Made by a program: the position numbers and the translations under genes. From Granulicella sp. (lineage in GTDB: Bacteria > Acidobacteriota > Terriglobia > Terriglobales > Acidobacteriaceae): a stretch of 12,378 nt of DNA. The notes under the pieces are model-generated. The model did no database searches. It was not told the DNA's origin and worked only from the letters and a program-made list of their open reading frames with translations. Of the stretch, positions 1 through 7,000 are shown piece by piece; within the stretch, counting starts at the first letter, position 1; each line of letters starts with the position of its first letter. The stretch lies in contig PKWK01000403.1 of the NCBI GenBank assembly GCA_003133205.1, positions 3,718 through 16,095 of the forward strand, written 5' to 3'.

Positions 1-1265
1 GCACCGTTGTCGCGCACGAAGTAGATCGTCTGAAGGCCATCCTGAATGCAGGCGAATTCAATCCGCGCCGACTCCTTATGTCCCGTGAACTTCCAGGCAT
101 TCCGCAAAAGATTCTGCATAACCACTTGCATCAGGCCCTTGTCGGCATTGGCATGGCATCCCTGTTGAACGACCGTCTTCACATTTCGGTCTGGGTGTGC
201 GGCGGCGAGGTCGTCGAGGATGGAACTGGCCAAAGCGCTCAGGTCCAATTGTTTCAAGTGCAGTCCCACGCTGGTCGCGCGCGAGAGGTTAAGCAGGTCG
301 TCGATGAGGTTGGACATCTCCGCCACGGAAGATCCAAGGCGTTCCAGCATGGGGTCAACTGCATCGGCGGGCGCATGGTCGGCCTGATCGTTCAGGATGT
401 AACAAATATTGCTGATGATATCGAGTGGCCCGCGCAGATCGTGAGCGACGGTGTAGGAGAAAGACTCGAGCTCACGGTTGGCTGCGCGGAGTTGCGCGGT
501 GCGCTCTTCCACGCGAAGCTCCAGCTCGTTTCTGGCCTGCTCGAGGGCCACGTCGCGCTGCTGGATCTCGGCAAGCATCTCATTGAAGGCTTCAGTGAGG
601 AACATCAGTTCGTTGTAGCTCTGGCCCGGGTCAAACCGGAGTGAGTAATCCCGATAGCGCGAGACCAGGCGCGCCGTGCGTGCGAGCGCAACGATGGGCT
701 CGGACAAAAGTCTGCGAAATACTGTGCCCACCAGCAGAGCCACGCCGAGACAAAGAAGGAGAATCGCTCCAGTAATTGCGGCGTAGTGGATTGCCTGCTG
801 CCGCAAACCATTCAGGTGCGCCTGGATGTACACCACCCCGGCAGGTTTCCCCTGGAAGACAATTCGGGAGCCGACGAGTACATCAATTTCGCTCCTAAAA
901 CTGGATCGCAGGGAGCCTGACGGCATGGCCTGCGGTTGGATAGGTGCGCTGCCATTTGCAGGATATTGGGCGAAGAGTTCACCTGACTGTGTGTATATCG
1001 CCGCGGCGATGACATCGCTTGAGTTGCTCAATGCGGAAAGAGTCGTTTGTGCCGAAGCCTTGTCGTTGAAGATGATTGCGGCCGCACTGTTCGTGCCGAT
1101 GATCTGCGCTTCTCCGGTGAGGTTATTGACGGCGGCTTGACGGGAGGTAATCAAGTCGTAGGCGATGAAGGAAACGTATGCCAACAACAGGGCAATGCCG
1201 CTTACAAGGGCATTCATCCAGGAGAGTCTGGCTGCGATCGATCCGGAACGGGAGGTCGGCCTCAT
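1..1265 (-). CDS. Membrane sensor histidine kinase, CHASE8-like sensor + HAMP + HisKA + HATPase (3' end missing)
   Basis: This reads as a transmembrane sensor kinase that autophosphorylates on a histidine and passes the phosphate to a response regulator not seen here. Read from ATG at 1265-1263, it gives 421 codons before the window edge. TM1 is about residues 19-39 and TM2 about 163-183, enclosing a roughly 120-residue extracytoplasmic domain. That domain resembles CHASE8: it has an AIIFND stretch, an AIYTQSGELFA strand and, just before TM2, PAGVVYIQAHL. HAMP follows (about 184-237), then a charged coiled coil (about 237-268), an H box with SYTVAHDLRGPL (phosphoacceptor H275) and an N box with NLLRNAWKF (N385, N389). 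The G1 box DNG (419-421) lies at the edge, so the rest of the ATPase domain is lost. The start is the only ATG or GTG after the in-frame stop near 1350, with GGAAG upstream. The kinase fold is certain; the CHASE8 name is less so. It lies downstream of motB in the same direction but about 540 bases away, so it is probably a separate unit. Confidence 0.9.
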   Translation of the reverse strand, partial: MRPTSRSGSIAARLSWMNALVSGIALLLAYVSFIAYDLITSRQAAVNNLTGEAQIIGTNSAAAIIFNDKASAQTTLSALSNSSDVIAAAIYTQSGELFAQYPANGSAPIQPQAMPSGSLRSSFRSEIDVLVGSRIVFQGKPAGVVYIQAHLNGLRQQAIHYAAITGAILLLCLGVALLVGTVFRRLLSEPIVALARTARLVSRYRDYSLRFDPGQSYNELMFLTEAFNEMLAEIQQRDVALEQARNELELRVEERTAQLRAANRELESFSYTVAHDLRGPLDIISNICYILNDQADHAPADAVDPMLERLGSSVAEMSNLIDDLLNLSRATSVGLHLKQLDLSALASSILDDLAAAHPDRNVKTVVQQGCHANADKGLMQVVMQNLLRNAWKFTGHKESARIEFACIQDGLQTIYFVRDNG

Positions 1266-1534
1266 CCTTGCGCTTCCTGCGATGGTCTCGAATTCGCGTA
1301 TACACCCACCTTGACGAGTTCTGACCTGAGTCCGATGACCGGTGGATTAACGCGTAGGATCACGGCACTCGAACACTGCAACGCTGCCGGGGCTATGTCG
1401 ATCTGCGCGGTCTCAGATGCTCCCGCCGGCGAGGGGTCGGCCGGACTCCAGAGCAGGAGACCGTGTGATGGGGGTGTTCCGCACCCTATTAACGTGTTTT
1501 GCCTTCGTAGAACGAAGGAAGCCACGTGAGACAT
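1262..1534 (-). CDS. Doubtful small ORF (90 aa) overlapping the kinase start
   Basis: This frame starts at ATG 1534-1532, preceded by GGAG with a 5-base spacer, and its TGA overlaps the kinase ATG (ATGA), as a coupled upstream gene would. The translation has no clear signal peptide or membrane segment and is rich in Pro, Ala and Ser. Its codons include several that are rare in the neighbouring genes (CTA, TTA, ATA, AGG). The last 35 residues, with GLRSELVKVGVYA, look faintly like the C-terminus of YfiR-type (DUF4154) periplasmic proteins, which often precede CHASE8 kinases or cyclases. The upstream part shows nothing of that family, which is normally about 170 residues or more. It could be a chance frame, a small coupled gene or a decayed yfiR-like gene. 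Confidence 0.2.
   Translation of the reverse strand: MSHVASFVLRRQNTLIGCGTPPSHGLLLWSPADPSPAGASETAQIDIAPAALQCSSAVILRVNPPVIGLRSELVKVGVYANSRPSQEAQG
1502..1518. repeat. Small perfect hairpin in the motB-kinase gap
   Basis: CCTTCGT (1502-1508) and ACGAAGG (1512-1518) are perfect inverted copies with a 3-base loop. No T-run follows on either strand, so it is not a typical intrinsic terminator. On the minus strand it lies just inside the doubtful 90-aa frame. Confidence 0.4.
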
Positions 1535-1757
1535 TCACACTCCAACCAAGACCCGGGCAAGTCAGGACGAACATACTATCGGCTAGAGCGGCTTCACAAC
1601 AGGCGTACCCGGTGTGAATAGACACTTGCCTGATCTTTGAACAAAAGCCACGTTGCGCAATATCCCGAGAGCCGGAGTGAGGGTGAACTCGTTCCAGCTC
1701 TGAGATAGAAGTAGCGCAAGGTGGGATGCGGGAGTTCGGAGAGGGGTTGTCCGGATG

Positions 1758-1769
1758 CCGGCCGGCCGG
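1758..1769. repeat. 12-bp GC palindrome downstream of motB
   Basis: CCGGCCGGCCGG is fully self-complementary and lies about 35 bases after the motB stop in the direction of transcription. It could stabilise the mRNA 3' end or help termination, but no U-tract follows. It may also be chance in GC-rich DNA. Confidence 0.35.
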
Positions 1770-1803
1770 GTATCTCTGGGCGTGTCGAGAGGGGCGGAGG
1801 CAG

Positions 1804-2808
1804 CTATTTCTTCTTCCCTGGAATGAGGGTGCCCAGCCGGGCGATCCAGAGGTGTCCCGGGACTGTGGCGGGCGGTGGCGGTGGCTTCCGAACTACGGCA
1901 GACGACGTCGAATGTGGCGCTGCATCCGCCTTCGTCAGGGGGTTGGCATCGGAACTGGGCAAGTCAATGCTGCCGTCCGGGGGCTTCGAGCCGCTCTCGG
2001 CGACTCCGGCTTCAGTTGGATTTACGGTGGCCTCGCTCCCCGGTTGGGGTAGACTCGCGCCGGGCTGGGGAGATGCGGAGTCTACCCATTGGACGATCAG
2101 CGAGATCCGCCGGTTGGACGGATCGAGCGGGTTGGATGGCAAACGCAACATCTGATCCGCATAGCCTCGCACCTGCGAGATCTGGTTTGGCCCGATACCA
2201 CCCTGCTGTAGCAGCCGGCGCGCGGAGTTTGCGCGGTCTGATGATAGCTCCCAATTGGTATATCCGGTGTCGCTCGAATAAGGCTGCGCGTCAGTGTGAC
2301 CTTCGATGAGCAAACGGTTTGGCAGCACCTTCAGTTGAGCCGAGAGGAGATTAAGGAGGGCGACGCCGTTCTCGCTCAGCTTCGGGCTCCCACTCTCGAA
2401 GAAGGTTCCGCCTTTATCCTCGATCAGCTCGATCTTCAGGCCTTCTCCTGTGACCGTGATGTCGATCTGCTTTGAAAGTTTGGTTAGGTCCGCTTGTTTG
2501 AGGATTGCTTTTTGGATCTCCTCTTTCAGCTTTTCGACATTCTGCTTGTCGATCGAGATGCTCTCGCCCGCTCCCAGGGTCATAGTGCCAGTCTCGCGTC
2601 CGCCGCTCTTGGGATCATTGAAATATCCGGCGACCGCTTTCTTGATCTGTGGCGAGGTGTTCAACAGCCACAGGACGATGAACAGCGACATCATCGCGGT
2701 GACGAAGTCTGCGTAGGCCACCTTCCAAGCGCCGCCGTGATGGGCGCCGTGCGAGACCTTCTTCTTGATGACGAAGATGGGTCGGATGGGCTTCGTGGTC
2801 GCTGCCAT
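1804..2808 (-). CDS. motB: MotB, flagellar stator protein with peptidoglycan-binding domain
   Basis: MotB anchors the proton-driven stator to peptidoglycan and supplies the ion-binding aspartate. The 334-residue protein has a basic N-terminus (KPIRPIFVIKKK), then a single transmembrane helix (about 31-50) in the classic motif AYADFVTAMMSLFIVLWLL, where D34 corresponds to the essential E. coli D32. A plug/linker region follows. The OmpA-like domain (about 120-242) carries LLIEGHTDAQ at 166-175, the DRANSARR helix and SNRRISLIV. After it comes a tail of about 90 residues rich in Pro, Ser and Ala, ending in PPPPP and a basic GKKK. The ATG start has AGGGGA overlapping the motA stop 12 bases upstream, so it is translated with motA. 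MotB identity is certain; the role of the tail is unknown. Confidence 0.97.
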   Translation of the reverse strand: MAATTKPIRPIFVIKKKVSHGAHHGGAWKVAYADFVTAMMSLFIVLWLLNTSPQIKKAVAGYFNDPKSGGRETGTMTLGAGESISIDKQNVEKLKEEIQKAILKQADLTKLSKQIDITVTGEGLKIELIEDKGGTFFESGSPKLSENGVALLNLLSAQLKVLPNRLLIEGHTDAQPYSSDTGYTNWELSSDRANSARRLLQQGGIGPNQISQVRGYADQMLRLPSNPLDPSNRRISLIVQWVDSASPQPGASLPQPGSEATVNPTEAGVAESGSKPPDGSIDLPSSDANPLTKADAAPHSTSSAVVRKPPPPPATVPGHLWIARLGTLIPGKKK

Positions 2809-2820
2809 GGTGAGATCCCC

Positions 2821-3738
2821 CTATGCTGCGCTGCTATCCGCAGGCTGGGCGTCGGAGCTGGGGCTGGCTGGTGGAGCTTCGCCACCTGCGGGCCGCTTGC
2901 ATCCGGTCTCCATCTCGTCGAAGGTGGGGCGGGCGTGTTCGGGAATCGCGCGCCTTCCCATCTCGATGGCCAGCATTGGGGCCAGCCCCTTCAGGAAGGC
3001 GAGAATGACCACTCGAATCACATGCAGGTACGAGTTTTGCGCGTCTGCCTCTTTGGTCATGCTGGATGCCAGCGGTCCGACAAGTCCGTAGCACAACAGG
3101 ATGCCGAGGAAGGTGCCAACCAGGGCCGCAGCTACTTTCTTGCCTATCTCTTCGGGTGGCCCGCCCAGCGAACCCATGGTGATGACTACGCCGAGCACCG
3201 CGGCGACGATGCCCAATCCCGGCAGCGCGTCTGCCACAGTCGTAAGCGCGTTGACCGGCTGCAGAACCTCATGGTGCGCAACCTCCATGTCGAGTTCCAT
3301 CATCTGGTCCATGTCGAACGGCTCCACGCCTCCGGTAATCGCCGTGCGCAGCGTATCGCACACGAACGCCTGCGCGTGGTGGTCCTTGAGAAACTCGGGA
3401 TATTTTTTGAATATCTCGCTCTCCGCCGGCTTCTCGATATCGTCCTCGATTCCGATCAGCCCCTTCTTGCGGACCTTGTTGCATAGCTCGAACATCATCT
3501 TCAGCGTGTCCAGGTATCGCGACTTGCCGAACCTTGAGGGGCTGAGCACTCCCAATGCGCCCATCATCATGGCCTTGATGATATGGATCGGGTTCGCGAT
3601 GAGCAGCGTGCCCGCGGCCGCGCCGACGATCGTCACCAACTCCGATGGCTGGACCAGCACGAGAAGGTGTCCCTTCTCCATCAGGAAGCCGGCGATCACT
3701 GCTCCAAAGACAACGACGATTCCAGTGATTGGGAGCAC
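2821..3738 (-). CDS. motA: MotA, flagellar stator membrane subunit
   Basis: MotA forms the proton channel ring around MotB and pushes on FliG to turn the flagellum. It has 305 residues, close to the E. coli protein. Membrane helices lie at about 3-20, 33-50, 168-190 and 202-224, with the large cytoplasmic loop between helices 2 and 3. Torque residues R90 (NKVRKKG) and E98 (GIEDD) fall at exactly the E. coli numbers, as do prolines P173 (ADALPGLG) and P222 (GLVGPLA). The C-terminus adds a Pro/Ala/Ser-rich stretch after about residue 280. Translation begins at GTG (3738-3736), sharing a base with the stop of the PAS-GGDEF gene (TAGTG) and preceded by AAGGGA. The overlap suggests coupled translation. 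It is a TGA-free, intact gene of the proton-type MotA family; the ion type is inferred from the resemblance to E. coli. Confidence 0.97.
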   Translation of the reverse strand: MLPITGIVVVFGAVIAGFLMEKGHLLVLVQPSELVTIVGAAAGTLLIANPIHIIKAMMMGALGVLSPSRFGKSRYLDTLKMMFELCNKVRKKGLIGIEDDIEKPAESEIFKKYPEFLKDHHAQAFVCDTLRTAITGGVEPFDMDQMMELDMEVAHHEVLQPVNALTTVADALPGLGIVAAVLGVVITMGSLGGPPEEIGKKVAAALVGTFLGILLCYGLVGPLASSMTKEADAQNSYLHVIRVVILAFLKGLAPMLAIEMGRRAIPEHARPTFDEMETGCKRPAGGEAPPASPSSDAQPADSSAA

Positions 3739-4748
3739 TATGTTTCCCTTGCTTCGGTTACATGGTTGCCGCCCGCATAGGCACTGGCCTGCATGGCTTG
3801 GCGTGCGCGGTTCAACAGAGACTGCAGTGTGTTTCCTTCAGTTGCCTGGCTTGCTCCGATGCTCACGGTCAGGCCTACCCGGTCGCCCCACCAGCGAAAG
3901 TCCGCCGTCCGCGCCAGTCCGGCGAGGCGTCGCGCATGCTCGGCCAGAAGCTCCGCCGTACGCTCGTGCGCCAGCACCAGGAACTCGTTGTTGCCCCAAC
4001 GGCCGATGATCTCCGACGGCTTCATCTGCCGCAGCAGGGTCTGCTCGACCGTCCGCAGCATCGCCTCGCATGCGTCCCGGCCATGGGTCTTGCGCAGTGA
4101 CTGTGCCTGGTCGACAGTGACCCAAAGCAGTCCAAAGGGCATGCGGCTGGTTATCCACTGGTGGTGCGCCGCATCCAGCCGGTCTTCCATATCGGCCTGG
4201 CTTCGCTCGATGCCCTCGCCCTCGCCGCTCTCTCCGTGGGGTAGTGCATCCACTTCTTCCACCGGATAGAACAGCAGGGCCGTGCCCGTGGACTCACCGA
4301 GGGTATCCCGGAGTGCGACTTTGCGCAGCATTCCCGGCACTGAATGTCCCAGCTTATGGCCCATTGAAACGAGGGTTGGCCATTTGAGCAAATCACTGCT
4401 CTCGTCACCACTCTCGGTTTCGGATTCCAATGTTGGTAATCGATGGGAATACCCGGCGCCTGCCGATACAAAGCTGGTTGCCGCGCGCATCTGTCCACAC
4501 GGCCCGTAGGACTCAGCGCTACCGCCCGCTCTGCTGCGATGCTCTTCGTCGACGCGGTACAAATCGTCAGGGCACCGCCGACAGATCACATCCGCGGCCG
4601 TGTAGCCGGTCAGCGCTGCGGCCGCCTTGTTCCAGAACAATACATTCAACTGCTCATCGAGTATTGCCACGCCTCCGTCCATGAGGTCGAGGGTCGCCTC
4701 CAGCATCTCCGCACGATCGCTCATGTCCATCGGACCTCGGGGCTTCAT
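3738..4748 (-). CDS. PAS + degenerate GGDEF domain protein in the motor operon
   Basis: This cytoplasmic 336-residue protein has a PAS-like sensor (about 15-105; FWNKAAAALTGYTAADV at 38-54) and a GGDEF fold (about 200-330). The signature is GRWGNNEF (249-256), that is GNNEF in place of GGDEF. By alignment with the diguanylate cyclase PleD, the metal aspartate is T211, the guanine-binding asparagine is R219 and the guanine-binding aspartate is E228. The product-inhibition RxxD site reads KPSE (243-246). It therefore probably cannot make cyclic di-GMP. The PAS part holds three cysteines, C56, C59 and C84. The middle (about 106-200) is acidic and of no recognised fold. Start ATG 4748 has AAGG three bases away; M7, with GAGG upstream, is an alternative. 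It sits between cheX and motA and overlaps motA by one base, which suggests a role in motor or stator control. That role is inference. Confidence 0.85.
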   Translation of the reverse strand: MKPRGPMDMSDRAEMLEATLDLMDGGVAILDEQLNVLFWNKAAAALTGYTAADVICRRCPDDLYRVDEEHRSRAGGSAESYGPCGQMRAATSFVSAGAGYSHRLPTLESETESGDESSDLLKWPTLVSMGHKLGHSVPGMLRKVALRDTLGESTGTALLFYPVEEVDALPHGESGEGEGIERSQADMEDRLDAAHHQWITSRMPFGLLWVTVDQAQSLRKTHGRDACEAMLRTVEQTLLRQMKPSEIIGRWGNNEFLVLAHERTAELLAEHARRLAGLARTADFRWWGDRVGLTVSIGASQATEGNTLQSLLNRARQAMQASAYAGGNHVTEARET

Positions 4749-4830
4749 TTGCCTTCTGGATTGGTTATCGACGATGTTGGCCGAGACTTCACGGGTTCAG
4801 AGGGTGGCAGTGGGCTCATGCTGATCGTTC

Positions 4831-5364
4831 CTATTCGCCAGGAGATTCAACATTCTCGCGATACAGTGTGAGATGGAGCGTGTGAGCGTCGAACTGGTAC
4901 TGCCGCGAAAGCTTTGCCGAAGGCTTGCTCGTGTGGACTTTGTAATCACGGCCAGAGATGACGGTTGGTGGCGAGAGCTCACATTTGGAGGAGAGCGCGG
5001 GGACACCGTTCTTCCAGCCGCCGGCGAGCATGTTGCAGAGCTCACCCAGTGCGTCGTTGATCGAGTCGTCGTCTTCGTCGATGGGCGCACCGCCGAGCAT
5101 AGCCGAGGCGATCGACCTTGCGGCGATAACGCTGATCCGAATCTGGCACGATCCGCGCATGGAGCCAGAGAAGCCTACGATGGCGGTTCTCTCATCCAGA
5201 TTGGGCGATGGAAGTCCGGAGTTCGGGAACTCAATGGCCTTGATGTCGAAGCCAAACATCACTTTGAAGATTTCCGTGACAGTCGCGTCAGCACGATCCA
5301 GATTTTCGGTGGAGAGAAAGTCCCCTACACAATACGACTTCAGCTTCGTGGTCGATTCCGACAT
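4831..5364 (-). CDS. cheX: CheX-type CheY-phosphate phosphatase
   Basis: CheX removes phosphate from CheY-P and so ends the turning signal. The 177-residue product has the compact CheC/CheX/FliY fold without the second phosphatase helix of CheC. The catalytic helix reads DALGELCNMLAGG (104-116) with the E-x-x-N pair E108 and N111. An AMLGG turn precedes it (88-92), and SMRGSCQIRIS (68-78) and NGVPALSSKCELSPP (119-133) flank it. It lies 98 bases after cheY in the same operon, next to its expected substrate. No cheC is present, so this is the only phosphatase visible. The ATG start has AGGA eight bases upstream. CheX dimerises in characterised species; that is family knowledge. A CheC-like variant is the only realistic alternative. 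Confidence 0.88.
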   Translation of the reverse strand: MSESTTKLKSYCVGDFLSTENLDRADATVTEIFKVMFGFDIKAIEFPNSGLPSPNLDERTAIVGFSGSMRGSCQIRISVIAARSIASAMLGGAPIDEDDDSINDALGELCNMLAGGWKNGVPALSSKCELSPPTVISGRDYKVHTSKPSAKLSRQYQFDAHTLHLTLYRENVESPGE

Positions 5365-5462
5365 CCTGGTTTTCCTCGTAAAAACGGTATTTCAGGTACA
5401 AGCGTCTCTGGATTGCTGCGGTGTCGATGTCCCGGCAGGTGACGCCGGCGACGATCAAAGCT

Positions 5463-5840
5463 TCACGTAGCGAGGAGTGGCTTAACGTTATTTTTTATGT
5501 GATCGACGGTGAACGGCTTACGGATGTAACCTCGCGCACCTGCGAGGATTGCCTGACGCACCTGCGGCTCGCTGTTCTCGGTGGTGACCATGACAATGGG
5601 AACGCCGACGGCGAGTTTTTCCTCCTTGATCTGCTGCAATAACTGTAGACCCGACATGACTGGCATATTGATGTCGCACATGATCAGCGCGACTGTGTTT
5701 GTGCGGAGCAGGGCGAGCGCCTCATTCCCGTCGCCTGCCTCCAGCGCGGCTTCGAATTCCAGGTCTGCCATCTTGAGAATCCGCAGCACCACCTTTCTCA
5801 TCATGGCCGAATCATCCACCACCAGAACCGTTCCCTTCAT
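5463..5840 (-). CDS. cheY: CheY, single-domain chemotaxis response regulator
   Basis: CheY takes phosphate from CheA and in that form binds the flagellar switch. It is a lone receiver domain of 125 residues. The acidic pocket D9/D10 (VLVVDDSA), phosphoacceptor D56 (MCDINMP), T86 (VTTEN), Y105 and K108 (YIRKPF) are all in the expected spacing. The SAMMRKVV helix is typical of chemotaxis CheY. I chose the ATG at 5840 because AGGAG lies six bases upstream and it begins right at the first strand; the frame stays open to 5915, but that extension runs into the cheB tail region and has no receiver sequence. The gene is 52 bases after cheB and 98 before cheX. There is no output domain. Confidence 0.95.
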   Translation of the reverse strand: MKGTVLVVDDSAMMRKVVLRILKMADLEFEAALEAGDGNEALALLRTNTVALIMCDINMPVMSGLQLLQQIKEEKLAVGVPIVMVTTENSEPQVRQAILAGARGYIRKPFTVDHIKNNVKPLLAT

Positions 5841-5892
5841 ACTCTTCTCCTGTTTTCTGACTCGCTGCGCTGTGGGTGAGACTTGGCCTGCT

Positions 5893-6984
5893 CTACATGG
5901 CCTTTGCTGCAGCATTTGCGCGCAGATTGACGGTTCGGACTAGTACCCCCGGAATATCCGCCAGCGAGGCCACTGTGCCGACCGCATCGAGACGTTTCGC
6001 TTCGCGCGGCATTCCATAGACGACACAACTTGGTTCGTCCTGGGCGATGGTCGCGGCGCCAGCACGCTTGAGAGCGAGCATCCCCTTCGCGCCGTCCGTT
6101 CCCATGCCGGTGAGGAGTACGCCCACGCCGTGACTGCCGGCAGCATGGGCCACCGAGGCGAACATGACATCCACCGACGGCCTCTGATAGCAGACCTGCG
6201 GCCCCTTTTGCAGCTCGATGGCATAGCCTGTTCCGGCGCGCCGAAGCAGCAGATGATAGTCCCCTGGAGCGATGAGGGCGAGGCCTCGGTGGAGGGCGTC
6301 GCCGTCTGCCGCCTCTCGCACTTCCATAGGGCAGAGTTTGTTCAGGCGATTTGCGAACGCCAGCGAAAAGCCCGCGGGTATGTGTTGTGTGACAACCATG
6401 GGAGGCATATCGGCTGAAAGCTGCAGAAGAATCTCCTGAATCGCAACCGTTCCACCAGTCGAGGCGCCTATCGCAATCACAGTGCTGGAATCTCCAGAGA
6501 TGCCAGCCGCGGTCGTAGGCCTCGGTTCCTGCCGAAGGTAGGCCTCGAGATCGCGGGCGATGCGTGGCCGGGCTCCTGCAGCTCCGCGAATTCTGGCGGT
6601 AAGCGACTGCCGCAGATCGCCGACCGAATAAGGTCCGGCGGGCTTCGCGAGCACATCGACGGCCCCGCAGCGGAGCGCTTCCAGCGTGGCCGCGCAGGAA
6701 GATTGCCCGAGCGTGCTGATGATGATGGTTGGAATGGGGTTTTCGCGCATCAGTTGCTTCAGAAAGGTGAGCTCATCCATGCGCGGCATCTCGATATCCA
6801 GGGTCAGCACGTCGGGATTGAGTGCGCGAATTTTATCGCGGGCCACGTATGCGTCGGGTGCTGTTCCGACCACCTCCATATCGGGTTCGGCTGCTACCGT
6901 CTCGCTGAGTATCTGTCTCACAATCGCCGAGTCGTCGACGATGAGTACCTTGATCTTGCGGGACAACATGTTTACAGGCGGCAT
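5893..6984 (-). CDS. cheB: CheB, receptor methylesterase/deamidase with receiver domain
   Basis: CheB demethylates receptor glutamates when phosphorylated by CheA, giving adaptation. The 363-residue protein starts with a receiver domain (about 11-130): VLIVDDSA, phosphoacceptor D63 (LTLDIEMP) and K114 (VLAKPAG). A linker follows, then the methylesterase domain (about 168-355), with the catalytic triad S175 (AIGASTGG), H201 (TQHIPAGF) and D297 (LTGMGTDGAKGM). The spacings match Salmonella CheB (S164, H190, D286). The frame is open back to 7125, but that part overlaps cheD and is not receiver-like. ATG 6984 has AAGGA five bases upstream and lies 16 bases after the cheD stop, so it is the chosen start; M6, at 6969, is possible. 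The gene is intact. Confidence 0.96.
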   Translation of the reverse strand: MPPVNMLSRKIKVLIVDDSAIVRQILSETVAAEPDMEVVGTAPDAYVARDKIRALNPDVLTLDIEMPRMDELTFLKQLMRENPIPTIIISTLGQSSCAATLEALRCGAVDVLAKPAGPYSVGDLRQSLTARIRGAAGARPRIARDLEAYLRQEPRPTTAAGISGDSSTVIAIGASTGGTVAIQEILLQLSADMPPMVVTQHIPAGFSLAFANRLNKLCPMEVREAADGDALHRGLALIAPGDYHLLLRRAGTGYAIELQKGPQVCYQRPSVDVMFASVAHAAGSHGVGVLLTGMGTDGAKGMLALKRAGAATIAQDEPSCVVYGMPREAKRLDAVGTVASLADIPGVLVRTVNLRANAAAKAM

Positions 6985-7000
6985 GGGTTTCCTTCGACAA

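Larger units (their letters stand above)
1266..1803. other. 538-base gap between motB and the kinase, no convincing gene
   Basis: Neither strand shows a recognisable protein in this stretch. The most gene-like reading is a 90-codon minus-strand frame (1534-1262), listed separately. Other visible items are a 7-bp hairpin at 1502-1518, a 12-bp palindrome at 1758-1769 and, on the minus strand at about 1584-1577, GCCGATAG, a 7 of 8 match to a sigma-28 minus-10 element without a matching minus-35. No hairpin followed by a T-run was found after the motB stop, so no terminator can be placed. The gap could be a long leader or promoter region for the kinase, or the remains of a decayed gene. Confidence 0.5.

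Noticed and set aside
78..644. Plus-strand frame of 188 codons
   Set aside because: Antisense to the histidine kinase, which keeps its H and N boxes in the other strand.
2494..3486. Long plus-strand frame of 330 codons
   Set aside because: It lies fully opposite motB and motA, which have all conserved residues; the translation has no known motifs and is a mirror reading of GC-rich genes.
5841..5915. Upstream extension of cheY in the same frame
   Set aside because: The 25 extra residues carry no receiver sequence and AGGAG sits just before the ATG at 5840.
6406..6413. GCCGATAT on the minus strand as a sigma-28 element
   Set aside because: It lies within the cheB coding sequence and has no reason to be a promoter there.
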